Source of the DNA: Globodera rostochiensis
Lineage: Eukaryota > Nematoda > Chromadorea > Rhabditida > Heteroderidae
Reading direction: 5' to 3'
DNA: 64,000 bases
NCBI GenBank assembly: GCA_018350325.1
Contig: JAEVLN010000043.1
Location: 124,001-188,000, forward strand
Shown: in pieces, positions 52,076 through 64,000 of the stretch
Layout of the letters: the number at the start of each line of letters is the position of its first letter
Numbering within the stretch: the first letter of the stretch is position 1
Notes under the pieces: model-generated
The model's input: only the letters and a program-made list of their open reading frames with translations
Databases searched by the model: none
Told to the model about the DNA's origin: nothing
Position numbers and translations under genes: made by a program

Positions 52076-54580
52076 GAAGGGGAGGCCAAAAAATGTTCTG
52101 TCGCCGAGAGCTGATACGGTACCGAACGGAGTGATGTACTTAGTACTGTAAGAGAGAGAGAAAGAGATATCGCACCGGATCCGGGATTATCCCGAATTGT
52201 TTTGTTTGAACATTTGGGCCAAATTCGGAGTCTAAATTTTGTCTGGCCTAAATATGTAGCCCCGATTCTTGCAAATTCCCGAATCCGGTTTTCATATTTC
52301 AATCGATATGATAATTCCTGACTCGGTTATTATGATCGGGAGTCTGATCAAAAATTTCGTTGATCATTTCCGGGTCCGATTCGATCTCTGTGATCTGAAC
52401 GGGTCTTTAAGGCAAAATTAATTTTTGTTTAAACCCAAAAAGAACGTTTCACGAAGTTTTTCATTCACTTTGTCCCTGATCAAGACACTTTGACGAAGGC
52501 TTCTCTTCTGATCAGGACTTTCCCATTTTAAACATGCTGATCATACTTTTTTTTTGTCGTCATTTTTGTTGTATATTATAATTTTTATTGTGTATTTTGA
52601 TCATAAATTGATAATTATGCAATTTCTTTTCATTTTTTGTTTGTTTGTTTGGGCATTCATCAAAAATGCCCAAATTAACTCCAATTTACGTCAAACTTTG
52701 GCATTGGCATCGCGGCAAAAACTTCAAACGAATTTTATAATTTATGATCTTTCCTTTTCATTATTATCCAAAGGTTATTGCTTTGTTTGACCAGGTTAAA
52801 CCGCCCACTCGCCCACTTACAACACATTTCTCTCCCCTTAAAATAATGGCGTTGGCCATTCATTTTGCGTTGACGTTTCCTTATAAAATAAATATTCTGT
52901 GAATTTTGATGCTTTCACTAAAGCATCAACGATCAATCTTTTTGTGCCCGCAATCACGGCATAAAAAAAGGGTAGGGAGAGTGATTGGACCGCCCAGTGA
53001 TCGCGGTCTGATTAGTAGTGATCTGACTCCGTTTTAAAACAGAATTTTTAAATTTTTTTAACACATTCCAATTCGATTTAAAAGTATTAAAGTCTATTAG
53101 ATCTTGCAACTGTTTTGTTAACTGTTTTGTTGGCATATAAATGCCAAAAATAAACCCTAGCAATCTTTGGAGACTCCTTTTTGTTGTTTTTTGCATTTTT
53201 ATAGCGAATTGTTGGCAAAAAAAAATTCATAAAACTAAAGGCGCGTTTCTTTTTTCCTTGTCAATTATTTATTTTTTTATGCTGTACCAAAATTGACGGC
53301 ATTTTTTTTGGCCATCTTTAACACAAATGTTGTGGCCTCTCCTCTATTAATGGGTTCTCATTTTATTTTTGTTGTGCTTTTTATATCACATATTTTTTTT
53401 GGCACTTTTTTGTCCAAATAAATGCCCAAAAATAATGTTTAACAATGCATATCCGCCAAAAATAGTCCCAACAAAGCCATCATCCATCCATCATTCACCA
53501 CAGCAGCACAGCAGCAGACCAAACCCCGTGATTTCGGGGCTTAACCAAACACTCAAAAAACGAAAACCTCCAAAAATTGTACCAAAAATAAATTTGAGGT
53601 ATGTTTGATGTATCTATTTTTTTAAATTTTGGCAAATGTGGGTCCCCAACACCAACCATATTGGGGCGGGCCATCGGCGTGAAGAAAAAGGAGACAAAGG
53701 AAAAATGAGAGGGGGGGGGGGGGGGGACGAGGACGGACGTGCAGTGCAACAAACAACAACAGCAACGAGGACGACGACGACGCCGCGGGGGGAAGAATTG
53801 CCGGAAGAAATTGCACCACCACCACCCAATCACCAAACACCAAACACACAAAGCCAATGGGACACAATGGAAGACAACCGACCGACCGACAGACACAGAC
53901 AAATCGGATGATCAGAGCAGAACGATGAATCAAAATTGGTCGGAGCAATTCGATTTGTTGTGGACGGATTGTGAGGGGACATCACCCCCAACCACCCCCA
54001 CCCACCAACCACTCCAATCAATTCGTCGTCCATTGCCTATTTTCAGCAACAGCACAAAGCCATACCCGGTGAAAACTGTCTCTTTCATCGTATGTAGCTA
54101 CTTACTCGGAAGAACCATTCCGGCTCCTTTAGAGCAATTAATGACCTGATCAGTCCATGGCTAATTTTAAGCGCCACTCTGATCATTCCAAGTCAATTTA
54201 AGCGCTTTGATCAGTACAATCACTTTGGTCTATGTAATTTAATCAGTTTGATCAATACAATTTGTCTATTTTAGTGTTAAATCATTTCGATCAAAAGCCC
54301 GTTTTGAGTTGATTTAATCACTTTGATCAGCAGTACAATCTTTCTAATAATTTAAACAAACTTTTCTGATCAATCCAAACTTTTGAGAACGCCTTTTGGG
54401 AACAAAATTAATCGAGAAAGGGAATGTACGACGGATGAATGCGTTAGATAAGAATGCTGGCTGTCACTCGAATGAAAATTGGTTGTTTCCCCTCCCCCCC
54501 CCCCATCCATAAATAACCCCCCCTCTTAATGAATCCTCCTAACAACCGATCAATAGGGCTGAGATTTACATACATAGTCA
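52076..54580. other. Intergenic DNA downstream of the zinc transporter
   Basis: AT-rich with T-runs, TGATCA words (54120-54360), a G-run at 53711-53727 and short GACGAC repeats. No frame resembles a known protein. Confidence 0.4.
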
Positions 54581-54588
54581 GTAGGTAC

Positions 54589-54693
54589 TACATATGTAAT
54601 GATGCTCGAGAGCTGCAATTTACCGAGACTCGAGACCCGAAAGACCTTTTTTGGTTCGAGACCCGAGACTGACACTCTCGAGCATCATCACTA
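54589..54693. mobile_element. Tiny hAT-like MITE, 105 bp, exact 8-bp target duplication
   Basis: GTAGGTAC is directly repeated at 54581-54588 and 54694-54701. The element is nearly palindromic: ATGATGCTCGAGAG near the left end and its exact inverse near the right, with inner repeats of gagacccgaga. The extreme left end has about five extra bases. Confidence 0.75.
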
Positions 54694-54701
54694 GTAGGTA
54701 C

Positions 54702-56085
54702 AGCATGGACTTTAAATGTGATAGGACCAATTAATTTTCACAGAAATCCATCGAATTTTTGTTGCATTTTCCTCTCAGCCCCCCCCCCCCCCTAATGATT
54801 AAAGTTTTTGACACATTTTAATGGGTGTTGTAAATGTGTTGTTGTTCGGGGGGGGGGAGCTCGGCTCGGCGAGTGATCGATGGGATTGATCTTCGCCCCC
54901 TCCCACGCCCCCACTCTTCGCTCTCGAGGTCTCCCCTCAACGGGGGCAACATGTCGAGACTAGCAGCCGGCTGGTAACAATGATGATGATGCTGCTGATG
55001 TGCCGATGTGATGACCGCTGCTGCCAGTCGATGACAGACACTCAAATATACGCCTCGCGGACGGACCCCTAAACGTCACCGCCGACGTCCATGAGAGACA
55101 ACCAAAACACTCAGCGCGCGACGTCCAAAACTTCACATCCCCCGAGCCAACCACTCAACCACATCCCCCAAATCCTCAAAGTCACAATTCACCCCCCCCC
55201 CCAATTGTTGTCGCAGAATTTGATGAGATCACCACGCATCAGTGCCCCGTTCTGATCGCCAATCAATCTCCAGAGATTGAACCCATTTTTGCTCAAATGC
55301 CGTCCGTCCTCAACACACCCGATCGGACTGTTAGTCCCCCCCCCCCCTCAATACTCAACGCTATGGGGTTCATGTTCCCCCTAAAAAAACAATAATCGCG
55401 TCAACGATGGTTATAGTCCGTGACGTGCTTTTGGGACTCAATTCCAAAATGCCAACCCTGACATTCCGCGGCGGCACTGATCTGAAACTCCCCCCCCCCT
55501 ATTCTCAAAACTTTTTTGAACATTGTTTAACCCGTCCGTTCTCGTGTTCCCGAGAGGTTCGGATTGCATCTCCGATCCCCGAAAAGCTTTGTGTGTCCCC
55601 AACTCCGTCACAAGGACTGCTCTATAACAATAAATCCCCCCGCTTTGCCCGCCTCCCTTAACCATTCCCCCCCCCTTCCCCACTTCCCCACTTCACCCGA
55701 TTCGATAATCCTTGCACAAATCGCGTGGGGCGAAGCACACACTGAGCAAGAGCAGATTCAATTCAATTCAATTCATTTTCCCGCTTCAAATCGTCAATAC
55801 TTCAATTAACCACTTCATTCATTCATTCATTATCCAAATTACTCTTTCCAATTTAAATTATTCCCCCTCCCTTTCATCCATCCACCATTAAATTTGAATA
55901 CCCTTCTCCGTTTGTCCATCCTTAAAATTCATCCATTTTCCATTTTATCCCTTGCGGCGTCGGCGTCATCTTCCCTTTTCATTTACTAACCAACCCTTTC
56001 AATTTCATCCCTTTCCATTTGGGTTGAGCCCCAACTTTTTCACATCGACCCGCTTATTACTCTTCCCAACAAATTGATCTTTCGC
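54702..56085. other. C-tract-rich intergenic DNA
   Basis: C or G runs of 8-13 bases occur near 54779, 54849, 55190, 55336, 55489 and 55667. An attcaattca repeat lies at 55757-55778 and attcattc at 55815-55831. No gene is supported. Confidence 0.45.
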
Positions 56086-58012
56086 TTCCTCTTCCGTTCA
56101 TCCTCTTCTCTTCCATTCTTCCTCTTCTCTTCCATTCTTCCTCTTCTCTTCCATTCTTCCTCTTCTCTTCCATTCTTCCTCTTCTCTTCCATTCTTCCTC
56201 TTTCTTCCATTCTTCCTCTTTCTTCCATTCTTCCTCCTTTTTTCCATTCATCCCCAATTCATCTTCTTCCATTCTTCCTCTTCTCTTCCATTCTTCCTCT
56301 TCTCTTCCATTCTTCCTCTTCTCTTCCATTCTTCCTCTTCTCTTCCATTCTTCCTCTTCTCTTCCATTCTTCCTCTTCTCTTCCATTCTTCCTCTTTCTT
56401 CCATTCTTCCTCCTTTTTTCCATTCATCCCCAATTCATCTTCTTCCATTCTTCCTCTTCTCTTCCATTCTTCCTCTTCTCTTCCATTCTTCCTCTTTCTT
56501 CCATTCTTCCTCCTTTTTTCCATTCATCCCCAATTCATCTTCTTCCATTCTTCCTCTTCTCTTCCATTCTTCCTCTTCTCTTCCATTCTTCCTCTTCTCT
56601 TCCATTCTTCCTCTTCTCTTCCATTCTTCCTCTTCTCTTCCATTCTTCCTCTTTCTTCCATTCTTCCTCCTTTTTTCCATTCATCCCCAATTCATCTTCT
56701 TCCATTCTTCCTCTTCTCTTCCATTCTTCCTCTTTCTTCCATTCTTCCTCCTTTTTTCCATTCATCCCCAATTCATCTTCTTCCATTCTTCCTCTTCTCT
56801 TCCATTCTTCCTCTTCTCTTCCATTCTTCCTCTTCTCTTCCATTCTTCCTCTTCTCTTCCATTCTTCCTCTTTCTTCCATTCTTCCTCCTTTTTTCCATT
56901 CATCCCCAATTCATCTTCTTCCATTCTTCCTCTTCTCTTCCATTCTTCCTCTTTCTTCCATTCTTCCTCCTTTTTTCCATTCATCCCCAATTCATCTTCT
57001 TCCATTCTTCCTCTTCTCTTCCATTCTTCCTCTTCGCTTCCATTCTTCCTCTTCTCTTCCATTCTTCTTCTTCTCTTCCATTCTTCCTCTTCTCTTCCAT
57101 TCTTCCTCTTTCTTCCATTCTTCCTCCTTTTTTCCATTCATCCCCAATTCATCTTCTTCCATTCTTCCTCTTCTCTTCCATTCTTCCTCTTTCTTCCATT
57201 CTTCCTCCTTTTTTCCATTCATCCCCAATTCATCTTCTTCCATTCTTCCTCTTCTCTTCCATTCTTCCTCTTCTCTTCCATTCTTCCTCTTCTCTTCCAT
57301 TCTTCCTCTTTCTTCCATTCTTCCTCCTTTTTTCCATTCATCCCCAATTCATCTTCTTCCATTCTTCCTCTTCTCTTCCATTCTTCCTCTTTTCTTCCAT
57401 TCTTCCTCTTCTCTTCCATTCTTCCTCTTCTCTTCCATTCTTCCTCTTCTCTTCCATTCTTCCTCTTTCTTCCATTCTTCCTCCTTTTTTTCCATTCATC
57501 CCCAATTCATCTTCTTCCATTCTTCCTCTTCTCTTCCATTCTTCCTCTTCTCTTCCATTCTTCCTCTTTCTTCCATTCTTCCTCCTTTTTTCCATTCATC
57601 CCCAATTCATCTTCTTCCATTCTTCCTCTTCTCTTCCATTCTTCCTTCCATTCTTCCTCTTCCATTCTTTCTCTTCCATTCTTCCTCTTTCTTCCATTCT
57701 TCCTCCTTTTTTCCATTCATCCCCAATTCATCTTCTTCCATTCTTCCTCTTCTCTTCCATTCTTCCTCTTCTCTTCCATTCTTCCTCTTTCTTCCATTCT
57801 TCCTCCTTTTTTTCCATTCATCCCCAATTCATCTTCTTCCATTCTTCCTCTTCTCTTCCATTCTTCCTCTTCTCTTCCATTCTTCCTCTTTCTTCCATTC
57901 TTCCTCCTTTTTTCCATTCATCCCCAATTCATCTTCTTCCATTCTTCCTCTTCTCTTCCATTCTTCCTTCCATTCTTCCTCTTCCATTCTTTCTCTTCCA
58001 TTCTTCCTCTTC
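56086..58012. repeat. Pyrimidine minisatellite, 19-bp unit in longer modules
   Basis: The unit cctcttctcttccattctt is repeated about 1.9 kb. It is organised into longer modules, each closed by ttcctccttttttccattca followed by tccccaattcatcttcttcc; about a dozen closures are visible. Because the DNA is nearly all pyrimidine it lacks stop triplets, so a 726-codon plus-strand frame and several minus-strand frames appear. Three 19-bp units make one 19-residue peptide period. I regard these frames as compositional. Confidence 0.95.
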
Positions 58013-58463
58013 CCCCACTTTCATCAGTCAAAAAAAGCATTGCCCTTCCGTCATCATCTCTTGCCCCCCCCCCCCCCTCTCTCTCACTGCTGCACAAATC
58101 TCCCCCATTTTGCCCCCAATTTTCGTCGTCGCTCACCCCCAAATTTCTTCCTCCCAAAAACGCATTGTGTGCATTGAATGGGAAGAAGAAAAATGATGAT
58201 GGAAGTGGGGGGGGGGGGGGGGGAATTGGGAAGGTAAAGTGGTGGAGTGAGTGAGTGGGGGGGGGGAGGAGGAGGAACAAGAACACCACCGCCATCCTTC
58301 CCCCCCCCCCCCCCCGAGAAGGACGACGATTACAAATAACTTTTTTCAAAATCGACCAATCCATCCAAAATTGGTGCCATTCAAAACCGCGCAGTCTGTT
58401 TTTTGGTAATTGCGTCGTGTGCAAAGTGAGCGCAATCCGAAAAGTGTTTTTAAACAATTATAA

Positions 58464-58757
58464 ATGCCAAAAACAAACAGAAAATTGCACAAACATTTGA
58501 AGAATGTTTTGATTCGGGCGGGTTTGGCCAAACAAGGCGACGCCGTACCGTCCGTATCACACCCAAAGTTTGTGTTTGTCCCCCGGGAGTCGGTGTACAG
58601 CAAGCAGCAGCAGCAGCTGATCGATCAGTTCCCCCCCCCCCCCGTCCAACCGAACGACCGACGACCAATTGTTCGTGCTCCCATCCCCTCCCCCCCCCCC
58701 CAAATCACACACCCAATAATACCCCTTTTTCCACGCTCGCGCCACCCGCCCCGTTAG
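58464..58757 (+). CDS. Candidate short gene or first exon, unknown
   Basis: The frame opens with ATG after aattataa and encodes a basic, protein-like start: MPKTNRKLHKHLKNVLIRAG and then KFVFVPRESVYSKQQQQLID. It then enters a C-run giving a Pro-rich stretch and ends at 58757. A later frame (about 58860-59027) is also protein-like (KKCQRAKDPAPPFLGESEP). They might be exons of one gene, but I could not join them or recognise a family. This is a weak call. Confidence 0.3.
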   Translation: MPKTNRKLHKHLKNVLIRAGLAKQGDAVPSVSHPKFVFVPRESVYSKQQQQLIDQFPPPPVQPNDRRPIVRAPIPSPPPQITHPIIPLFPRSRHPPR

Positions 58758-59029
58758 CATTCATAGCACACAAACACCACCACAATGTGTGCATGTGGGT
58801 GTGGGTGGTGGTTGTACTGCTTGAGCTGTTGTTACTGCCGCTACGGATGCGTTGTGCTATTTACGGACAAAAAGTGCCAGCGCGCGAAGGATCCGGCACC
58901 GCCCTTTTTGGGGGAATCGGAACCGCGCGTTCGGAACAGCAAAAAAAAAATTGGAAATGTTTTTGAACCGGTCAAAAAATGTTTCGGTTCTTTGTTATTA
59001 AGTCCATTTTCATTGCCAAAATTATAGCG

Positions 59030-61680
59030 CGAAGATTTGGAAATGAAACTCACAATTTAAATACCCATTTTTTATTTTTTTAAATTATTTTTTGTTGTTT
59101 TTTAATATTATATTATTTTTGTTTTTTTTTATCAGTTTTGATACTTTATTTTATTGTTTTTTTATTCTTTTTTTTTCATGGACTCTTCCAATCCTTCCAA
59201 CTGACGAATATGAAGTTTTATGTTTCTGCAGAGCACTTACGAGCCCTTTCCATCGATTTTATAGGTCCTGTTTATTTTTAGCATTTTATTTTCTGGTCCA
59301 AAAAATGCAAAAGATTTTGAAACTGTTCAAAATATTAAAATATTTAATATATTAGCTTAATGCGATAGATTTTGGATTATTTTCAAAAAAAACCCTGAAA
59401 AATGAATTTTGCATTTATTGGAAAAAATGGTGCGCTGAAATAGTCAGCGCTCAAATTGATGTCCCTCTGGCGAATCGCTTACAAATTAAACGTTTTTTTT
59501 TGTGAAAAGTTCAATATGTATAGGCGCCGCTCAACGCTTTTGAATGGTGCCAATTTTTGTCTACCTAATTGGGTTAGCGCGCCGCGGAAAGGTGCCGGCA
59601 CTGAAATGCCAAAAAAAAAGTGCCGCCCCTCAATTTACACCGGCCCCCGCCGTTTCGACGTGTTGTTTTTTTTTTGTTTCGTGTGCCGCTTGCTTCTGTT
59701 GCTGCTGCTTTTGGTGGTACTTACGAAATCAATATGCGTGTGTTGTTCGTTCGTTCATTCGCCTTCTCACTTTCACTTGGCCACTCACTCACTTAAAACT
59801 CCCCCACCCCTCTACCCCTATCCCCCCCCCCTCTACCCCTACCCCCCTACCCCCCCCCCCCTCTACCCCTACCCCTACCCATGCATTATTCTCCCAGCAC
59901 CCCCCCCCCCCTTTTTCCACCTGTTGCTGACAGCCGTCGCCTGCGGCGAAGATAGGCTGGCCGCTGGGCTGGCGGCGGCGGCTGGCTCTATTTGCATATT
60001 TACCTACGCCCGCCACCGCCGCCGCCGCTGCTTCTGCGGCTTCTGCGGCTTCTGCTGCTGCACCTCTTCCATCGATGCGCGCTGTGAACATTGGTCGTCT
60101 TCTGCTCGTTTGGGCGGTGTCCGTTTTAAACACTTTGGGCTGCTGCTGGACACGCACCAAACAGCCCCCTGCCCCCTCTCCCACAACAACCAATTAATTT
60201 GTTCGGCCGGCAATGTACAAAATTAATTACTTTTTCCTACAAAAAAAGTTAAACAATTTTCCCAAAATCATCTCGAGGCTTTTCTCGACACAAAGTTTTA
60301 GTTTGATTTAATTAATACCAAATTTATAATTAGAGACAGGCTTTTTAGGAATTTTGCCTTTTTTTTGTTGTTGTTGCGAATACGCTTTGAAGAGTTAAGC
60401 CCCGAACAATTTTTGATGATTAGAGCACTTTTTAGTGCCTATAAATGCCTATTTTGGCGTTATTGAAATGCCTTTTTGTCATTTTTGAACTTTTAGTGTC
60501 TATTTTTTCTTTTTTTTTAAATTTTATTTGTTGTGATTTTTAGATAAACAATCAATTCTCAGTTGTCCCAAATCTGACTGACAATGAGTAGTTGTTCTAA
60601 TCTGATTGGTCGGTCGCTTTTCCAATTTTTAATCATTTTATTTATTTGCAAATTTACAACAATTAACTTAATTAACTTGCCTATGTATTAATTAGCCAAT
60701 GTCTCCGATTTTTGAGCCAAAAAAAGTGCTTACAAAAGCAGGAATGGGCGGGGGGCACGCGCATTCTCATACAATGAATGGGCACAATGTGTTATTATGA
60801 CGCGTTAATCACCCCAATTCATCTGGAAAAAAGGAAATAAATTTTTTTTGCGCACGCATTAATAATAATAATTATTCTCATCACTTTTATTATTTTATTT
60901 TATTTTTTATGCGACAAAAATTTCCGGAAATCTCCGAATGTTAAATAAATCCGTCGCCGGTGGTTAAGTTGTGTGGCCAATCATTTCATTCACTTGCCTT
61001 TTTCATTTTTTATTGTTTTTTAATCTTTATTTGACACCCCGACGTCGGGAAATGAGTTTTTCGAGGTTCGGGAACAAAAAACCCCGACCCCCCGAATTTA
61101 AACGACTATTCGTGCTTTGATCAGAGGGATTTGAGCTGATGAAAACAATTTGTCTGGATAATAATCGTACTCTTTATAGTAAATTTAATTTGACTTTGAT
61201 TAGATCAACTTGATCTTTATATTCGAACACTAGCGGCTATATGACTGTGATCAATTTGGTCTGATCATTGACTAGATCATCCTAAAAGCTTCGATCATAT
61301 TAGCATGTATGAGCGATCTGTAATTCCCTCTCATCATAGAGCTAAGATAAAGTTTCGCGATCTGATTACAAATATTTGATCTCTTCATCGATTTAATCTG
61401 TTGATCGAAAATTCGGCACATTGAGCATAATTTTCGCAATTCGCCCTGTTCAGAGTTTTATCTCTGGAACTCTGATCAAAACTAACAAAAAATATTGTGA
61501 TTTTTTATCTACGATTTCATCAGTCCATTAAAAAATCAATCTGATCAAAGGCTTGCTTGATCAGTCAGAGATTTGGCTGCTGATCATCTCCACTAATTCC
61601 TTCCCTACGTCTGCTGCTGTTCGCCCAACTAACAACATTAAATTATTGTTGCTGTTGCTGGTGTTACTGCACATTCTTCA
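59030..61680. other. Low-complexity intergenic DNA
   Basis: 59810-59915 is built of cccctaccc and C-runs. 60010-60060 is a GCC/GCT-type array. 61100-61580 is dense in TGATCA and GATCTG words. A long plus-strand frame (59456-60226) is opened by this low complexity and does not look like a protein. Confidence 0.45.
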
Positions 61681-62490
61681 TGAGCCATGAAAATCACGTT
61701 GTTGATTTGATAATTTATTCGGCGTTCCCCATTTGTCCGCTTTTAATTGCGCACATCATTCTGCCGGACTGGCGGCTGGCCCCTCCCCCCAAACCCCACA
61801 CAAATTCCAGCCCATTAGTCCACGCCGCCGCCCCTGGGGCTTCATCAGCAGGGGCAGCACATTGCCCCGGGCAAACAACAGATGTGCTGTTTTGTTTGCC
61901 CGACGGGGGGGGGGGGGGGGATGGTGTCCCCTGGGGCGATGATGATGATGATGTTTATATAGAAGGAAACCAAATTTTGTGTGGATTTTGCACAAAATTT
62001 TATGAACCCCTGTAAACTTTGCCAAAAATTTTCTTCAAAAAAATTTTGTTTAATATTTTTAACCCAAATTTTGATTCTCAAACTTGTCCAATCTTTTTCT
62101 ATAAGGTTTAGTCCTCCTACTCTTCTTGGAATTCATTTTTTGCTCTGATCAAATTTGTTCAGCAAATTCTTCTTCCCATTTTCCCATTAATTTCAGAGGA
62201 CTTCAACCTCTGCTCTGGGTTACCAACCAAATTATTCCCATTATTATTACCATAAAAAATTGGACATCGCTCGGCAAAAGTGTGACCAAAATCAGTGAAT
62301 CATTTATTCTTCACAAACATTGATCAGTAGCGATCAGCGTGCGCCGTCGCCCCTTCGCCACCGATCGGATGCGTTCGGGTGGCCGCCCTTCAAACGCAGC
62401 TTAGCATCCCCGCCGGAGGGGTTGGTTGAAATTCGAAATTTTCGATTTACAAATTTTCCAAATTTTATAGTTTCAAAGTTTTGCCGTCAA
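61681..62490. other. Upstream region of the DAPK-like gene
   Basis: No gene seen apart from a possible in-frame extension of the kinase from an ATG at 62320. A G-run lies at 61906-61920 and a GATGATG run at 61938-61951. Confidence 0.4.
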
Positions 62491-64000
62491 ATGCGCTCAT
62501 TCTCCGTCAACGAAGCGCCATTTGATCAGCATTACGCGATCGAAGAAGAGATTGGCAGTGGCCAATTCGCCGTTGTCCGCCGAGTACGGCACATCGCCTC
62601 GAGCGCTCTCTACGCTGCAAAATTTATTAAAAAGTTCCGGGGTCAACATTGCCGCCGGGGCGTGCTCAAGGCGCACATCGAACGCGAGGTGTTTGAACAG
62701 AATTTTTTAAAATGATTTTTCCTTTGATTGATCTTTTGATCGGAACTTTTGATCACTTTAAAGCACAATCAAACTCCGTCAAGGATCATCCACCTTTTTT
62801 TAATTTTTTCCGTCAATTACTTTTGGCATTTTAACATTTTAGGTGGACATTCTGCGGTCTGTGTCCGGCCATGACGGTGTGATTGAACTGGTCGAACTCT
62901 TTGAAAATGCCAGCGAGGTAGTGCTGGTGCTGGAATAGTGAGTGTTTGTTCCGTCAATTTGTGCCAATCTATGAATTTTAATAACACGGATTTTTTTTTG
63001 ATTATTTAAACCTAATTTGGCATTTTAATGACATTTAATATTTGAATTTATAACAAAAAAATGCCCCTTTTTTCAAAGTAACTTAAATTCAAATTCAAAT
63101 TGTGCCAACTTCCCACCAAAATCAGTGTTTCCGGCGGTGAACTGTTTGAACATGTGTGCCAGCACGAGTACCTGACCGAGTCCGAGGCTGCACAGTTTCT
63201 GTTCCAAATTCTGCGAGCTGTACAGCACCTCCATCGGCTGCACATTGCCCATTTGGACTTGAAGCCGGAGAACATCATTCTGCGCGAACAGGGCGAACAC
63301 TTTGTCAAACTGATCGACTTCGGTCTGTCGCGCAAGCTGTTGCCCGGTTCATGTGTTCGCGAAATGATCGGCACACCGGAATTTGTCGGTGGGTTTGATC
63401 AATTTTATTATTTTGGAAAATAAAAATTACCAAAATCCAAATTTTGTTGATTAAAAGTCGACCGCGCCCCCTCATTTTTTCATGAATAGAAATTAGGGCA
63501 AAAATTCAATTTCCAACACCGCGAGATGCAAACTAAATTATAAAACGACCGATGATCATTAGTCTCTGATCATTAGTCTCTGATCACTGACTGATTTTGG
63601 CTTGGCCTGAATTTCAGCGCCCGAGATCATCAACTTTGAGCCTCTCCAGCTGGCTACTGACATTTGGGCGTTGGGTGTTGTTACATTCATACTGTATGTT
63701 GTTGAATAATGATATGAATACTGTACAATGTTGCCTATACATATTTAATGCATTTATGAGTTCGATTTTGATATTTAAAATGTTTTATTATGCCAATTTT
63801 TCTCTGGCGAAATTTAAATTTATTGCAAATTAATTTTATCGATGCTTTCCTTTGCTTCTTCAATCAGCCAGAATTGTCATTAAATTTTAATGTATTATAA
63901 AAATTGGCAATTAATCAATGGCATTTTCCCTCAGGCTGAGTGGCTCCTCGCCGTTTCTCGGCAAAACGCGGGACCAAACGTTCGCCAACATCACCGCAGT
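62491..64000 (+). CDS. Death-associated protein kinase-type Ser/Thr kinase, cut by window end
   Basis: DAPK-family kinases act in stress, autophagy and cytoskeletal signalling and are often calmodulin-controlled. Five exons so far: 62491-62688, 62843-62937, 63126-63388, 63618-63693 and 63935 to the window end, all in phase, giving 232 residues. The Gly loop is IGSGQFAVVRRVRH, with Lys44 in AAKFIKK. A basic loop RRGVLKAHIEREV follows, as in DAPKs. The catalytic loop is IAHLDLKPEN, with Asp142; HLD in place of HRD is like DAPK's HFD. The metal site is LIDFGLSR (Asp162), then GTPEFVAPEI and LLSGSSPFLGKT. Calmodulin-binding, ankyrin and death domains would lie beyond the window. The frame stays open upstream to an ATG at 62320, which would add 57 residues. 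I chose 62491 because the kinase domain starts soon after it. Confidence 0.9.

Noticed and set aside
56074..58254. 726-codon Ser/Leu/Phe frame and several minus-strand Glu/Arg-rich frames
   Set aside because: The DNA is nearly pure pyrimidine on one strand and so lacks stop triplets. The frames follow the 19-bp repeat and have no non-repeat domain.
59456..60226. 256-codon plus-strand frame with Pro/Tyr repeats
   Set aside because: It is opened by cccctaccc arrays and GCC-type repeats, and the non-repetitive parts show no domain.

Overview
The window looks like nuclear DNA of a nematode, probably a tylenchid such as a plant-parasitic species, although the species cannot be fixed from sequence alone. 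The grounds are: spliced genes with mostly short introns (51-60 bp at the lower end) and TTTYAG-type acceptors; a pepsin-inhibitor-3 family protein, a family best known from nematodes; AT-rich intergenic DNA with many long G or C homopolymers; and dense small DNA transposons and minisatellites. No prokaryotic or organellar features were seen. All gene models below were assembled by hand from splice signals, phase and family resemblance. Most of them join without a frame break.

Layout. 1-7335 is repeat-rich, with a hAT-like MITE and G-tracts and no convincing gene. 7514-13540 holds three plus-strand genes, all ubiquitin or ubiquitin-like pathway: a UCH-L1/L3-type deubiquitinase, a FAF1-type UAS/UBX protein and an ATG10-type E2-like enzyme. 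14350-30354 holds five minus-strand genes: a DOMON protein with a 269-bp ATT array in an intron, a secreted pepsin-inhibitor-3-like protein, an unknown secreted protein, an NSUN4-type rRNA methyltransferase and an AIG1/ADTRP-type membrane protein. 26705-42334 is dominated by mobile and repetitive DNA: foldback elements, two hAT-like elements with 8-bp target duplications, a decayed Mutator-like element with a 9-bp duplication, a Lys/Cys-coding minisatellite and a 436-bp tandem repeat. 42335-43795 is a TSP1-domain gene, 49576-52075 a zinc transporter (CDF/SLC30), 52076-62490 low-complexity DNA including a 1.9-kb pyrimidine minisatellite, and 62491 to the end is the start of a DAPK-type kinase gene cut by the window edge.

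How the genes relate. The first three genes share ubiquitin and autophagy themes and one orientation, but the gaps (815 and 546 bp) are wider than typical nematode operons, so co-transcription is unproven. The others look like unrelated housekeeping and secreted genes. The dispersed elements share recurring parts: a GC hairpin with a GATA loop and tRNA-like A/B boxes. These suggest a small set of mobile families active across the locus. I saw no clear evidence of a wholly new biochemical system. The most unusual items are the hairpin family, the element structures and the ubiquitin-pathway cluster.
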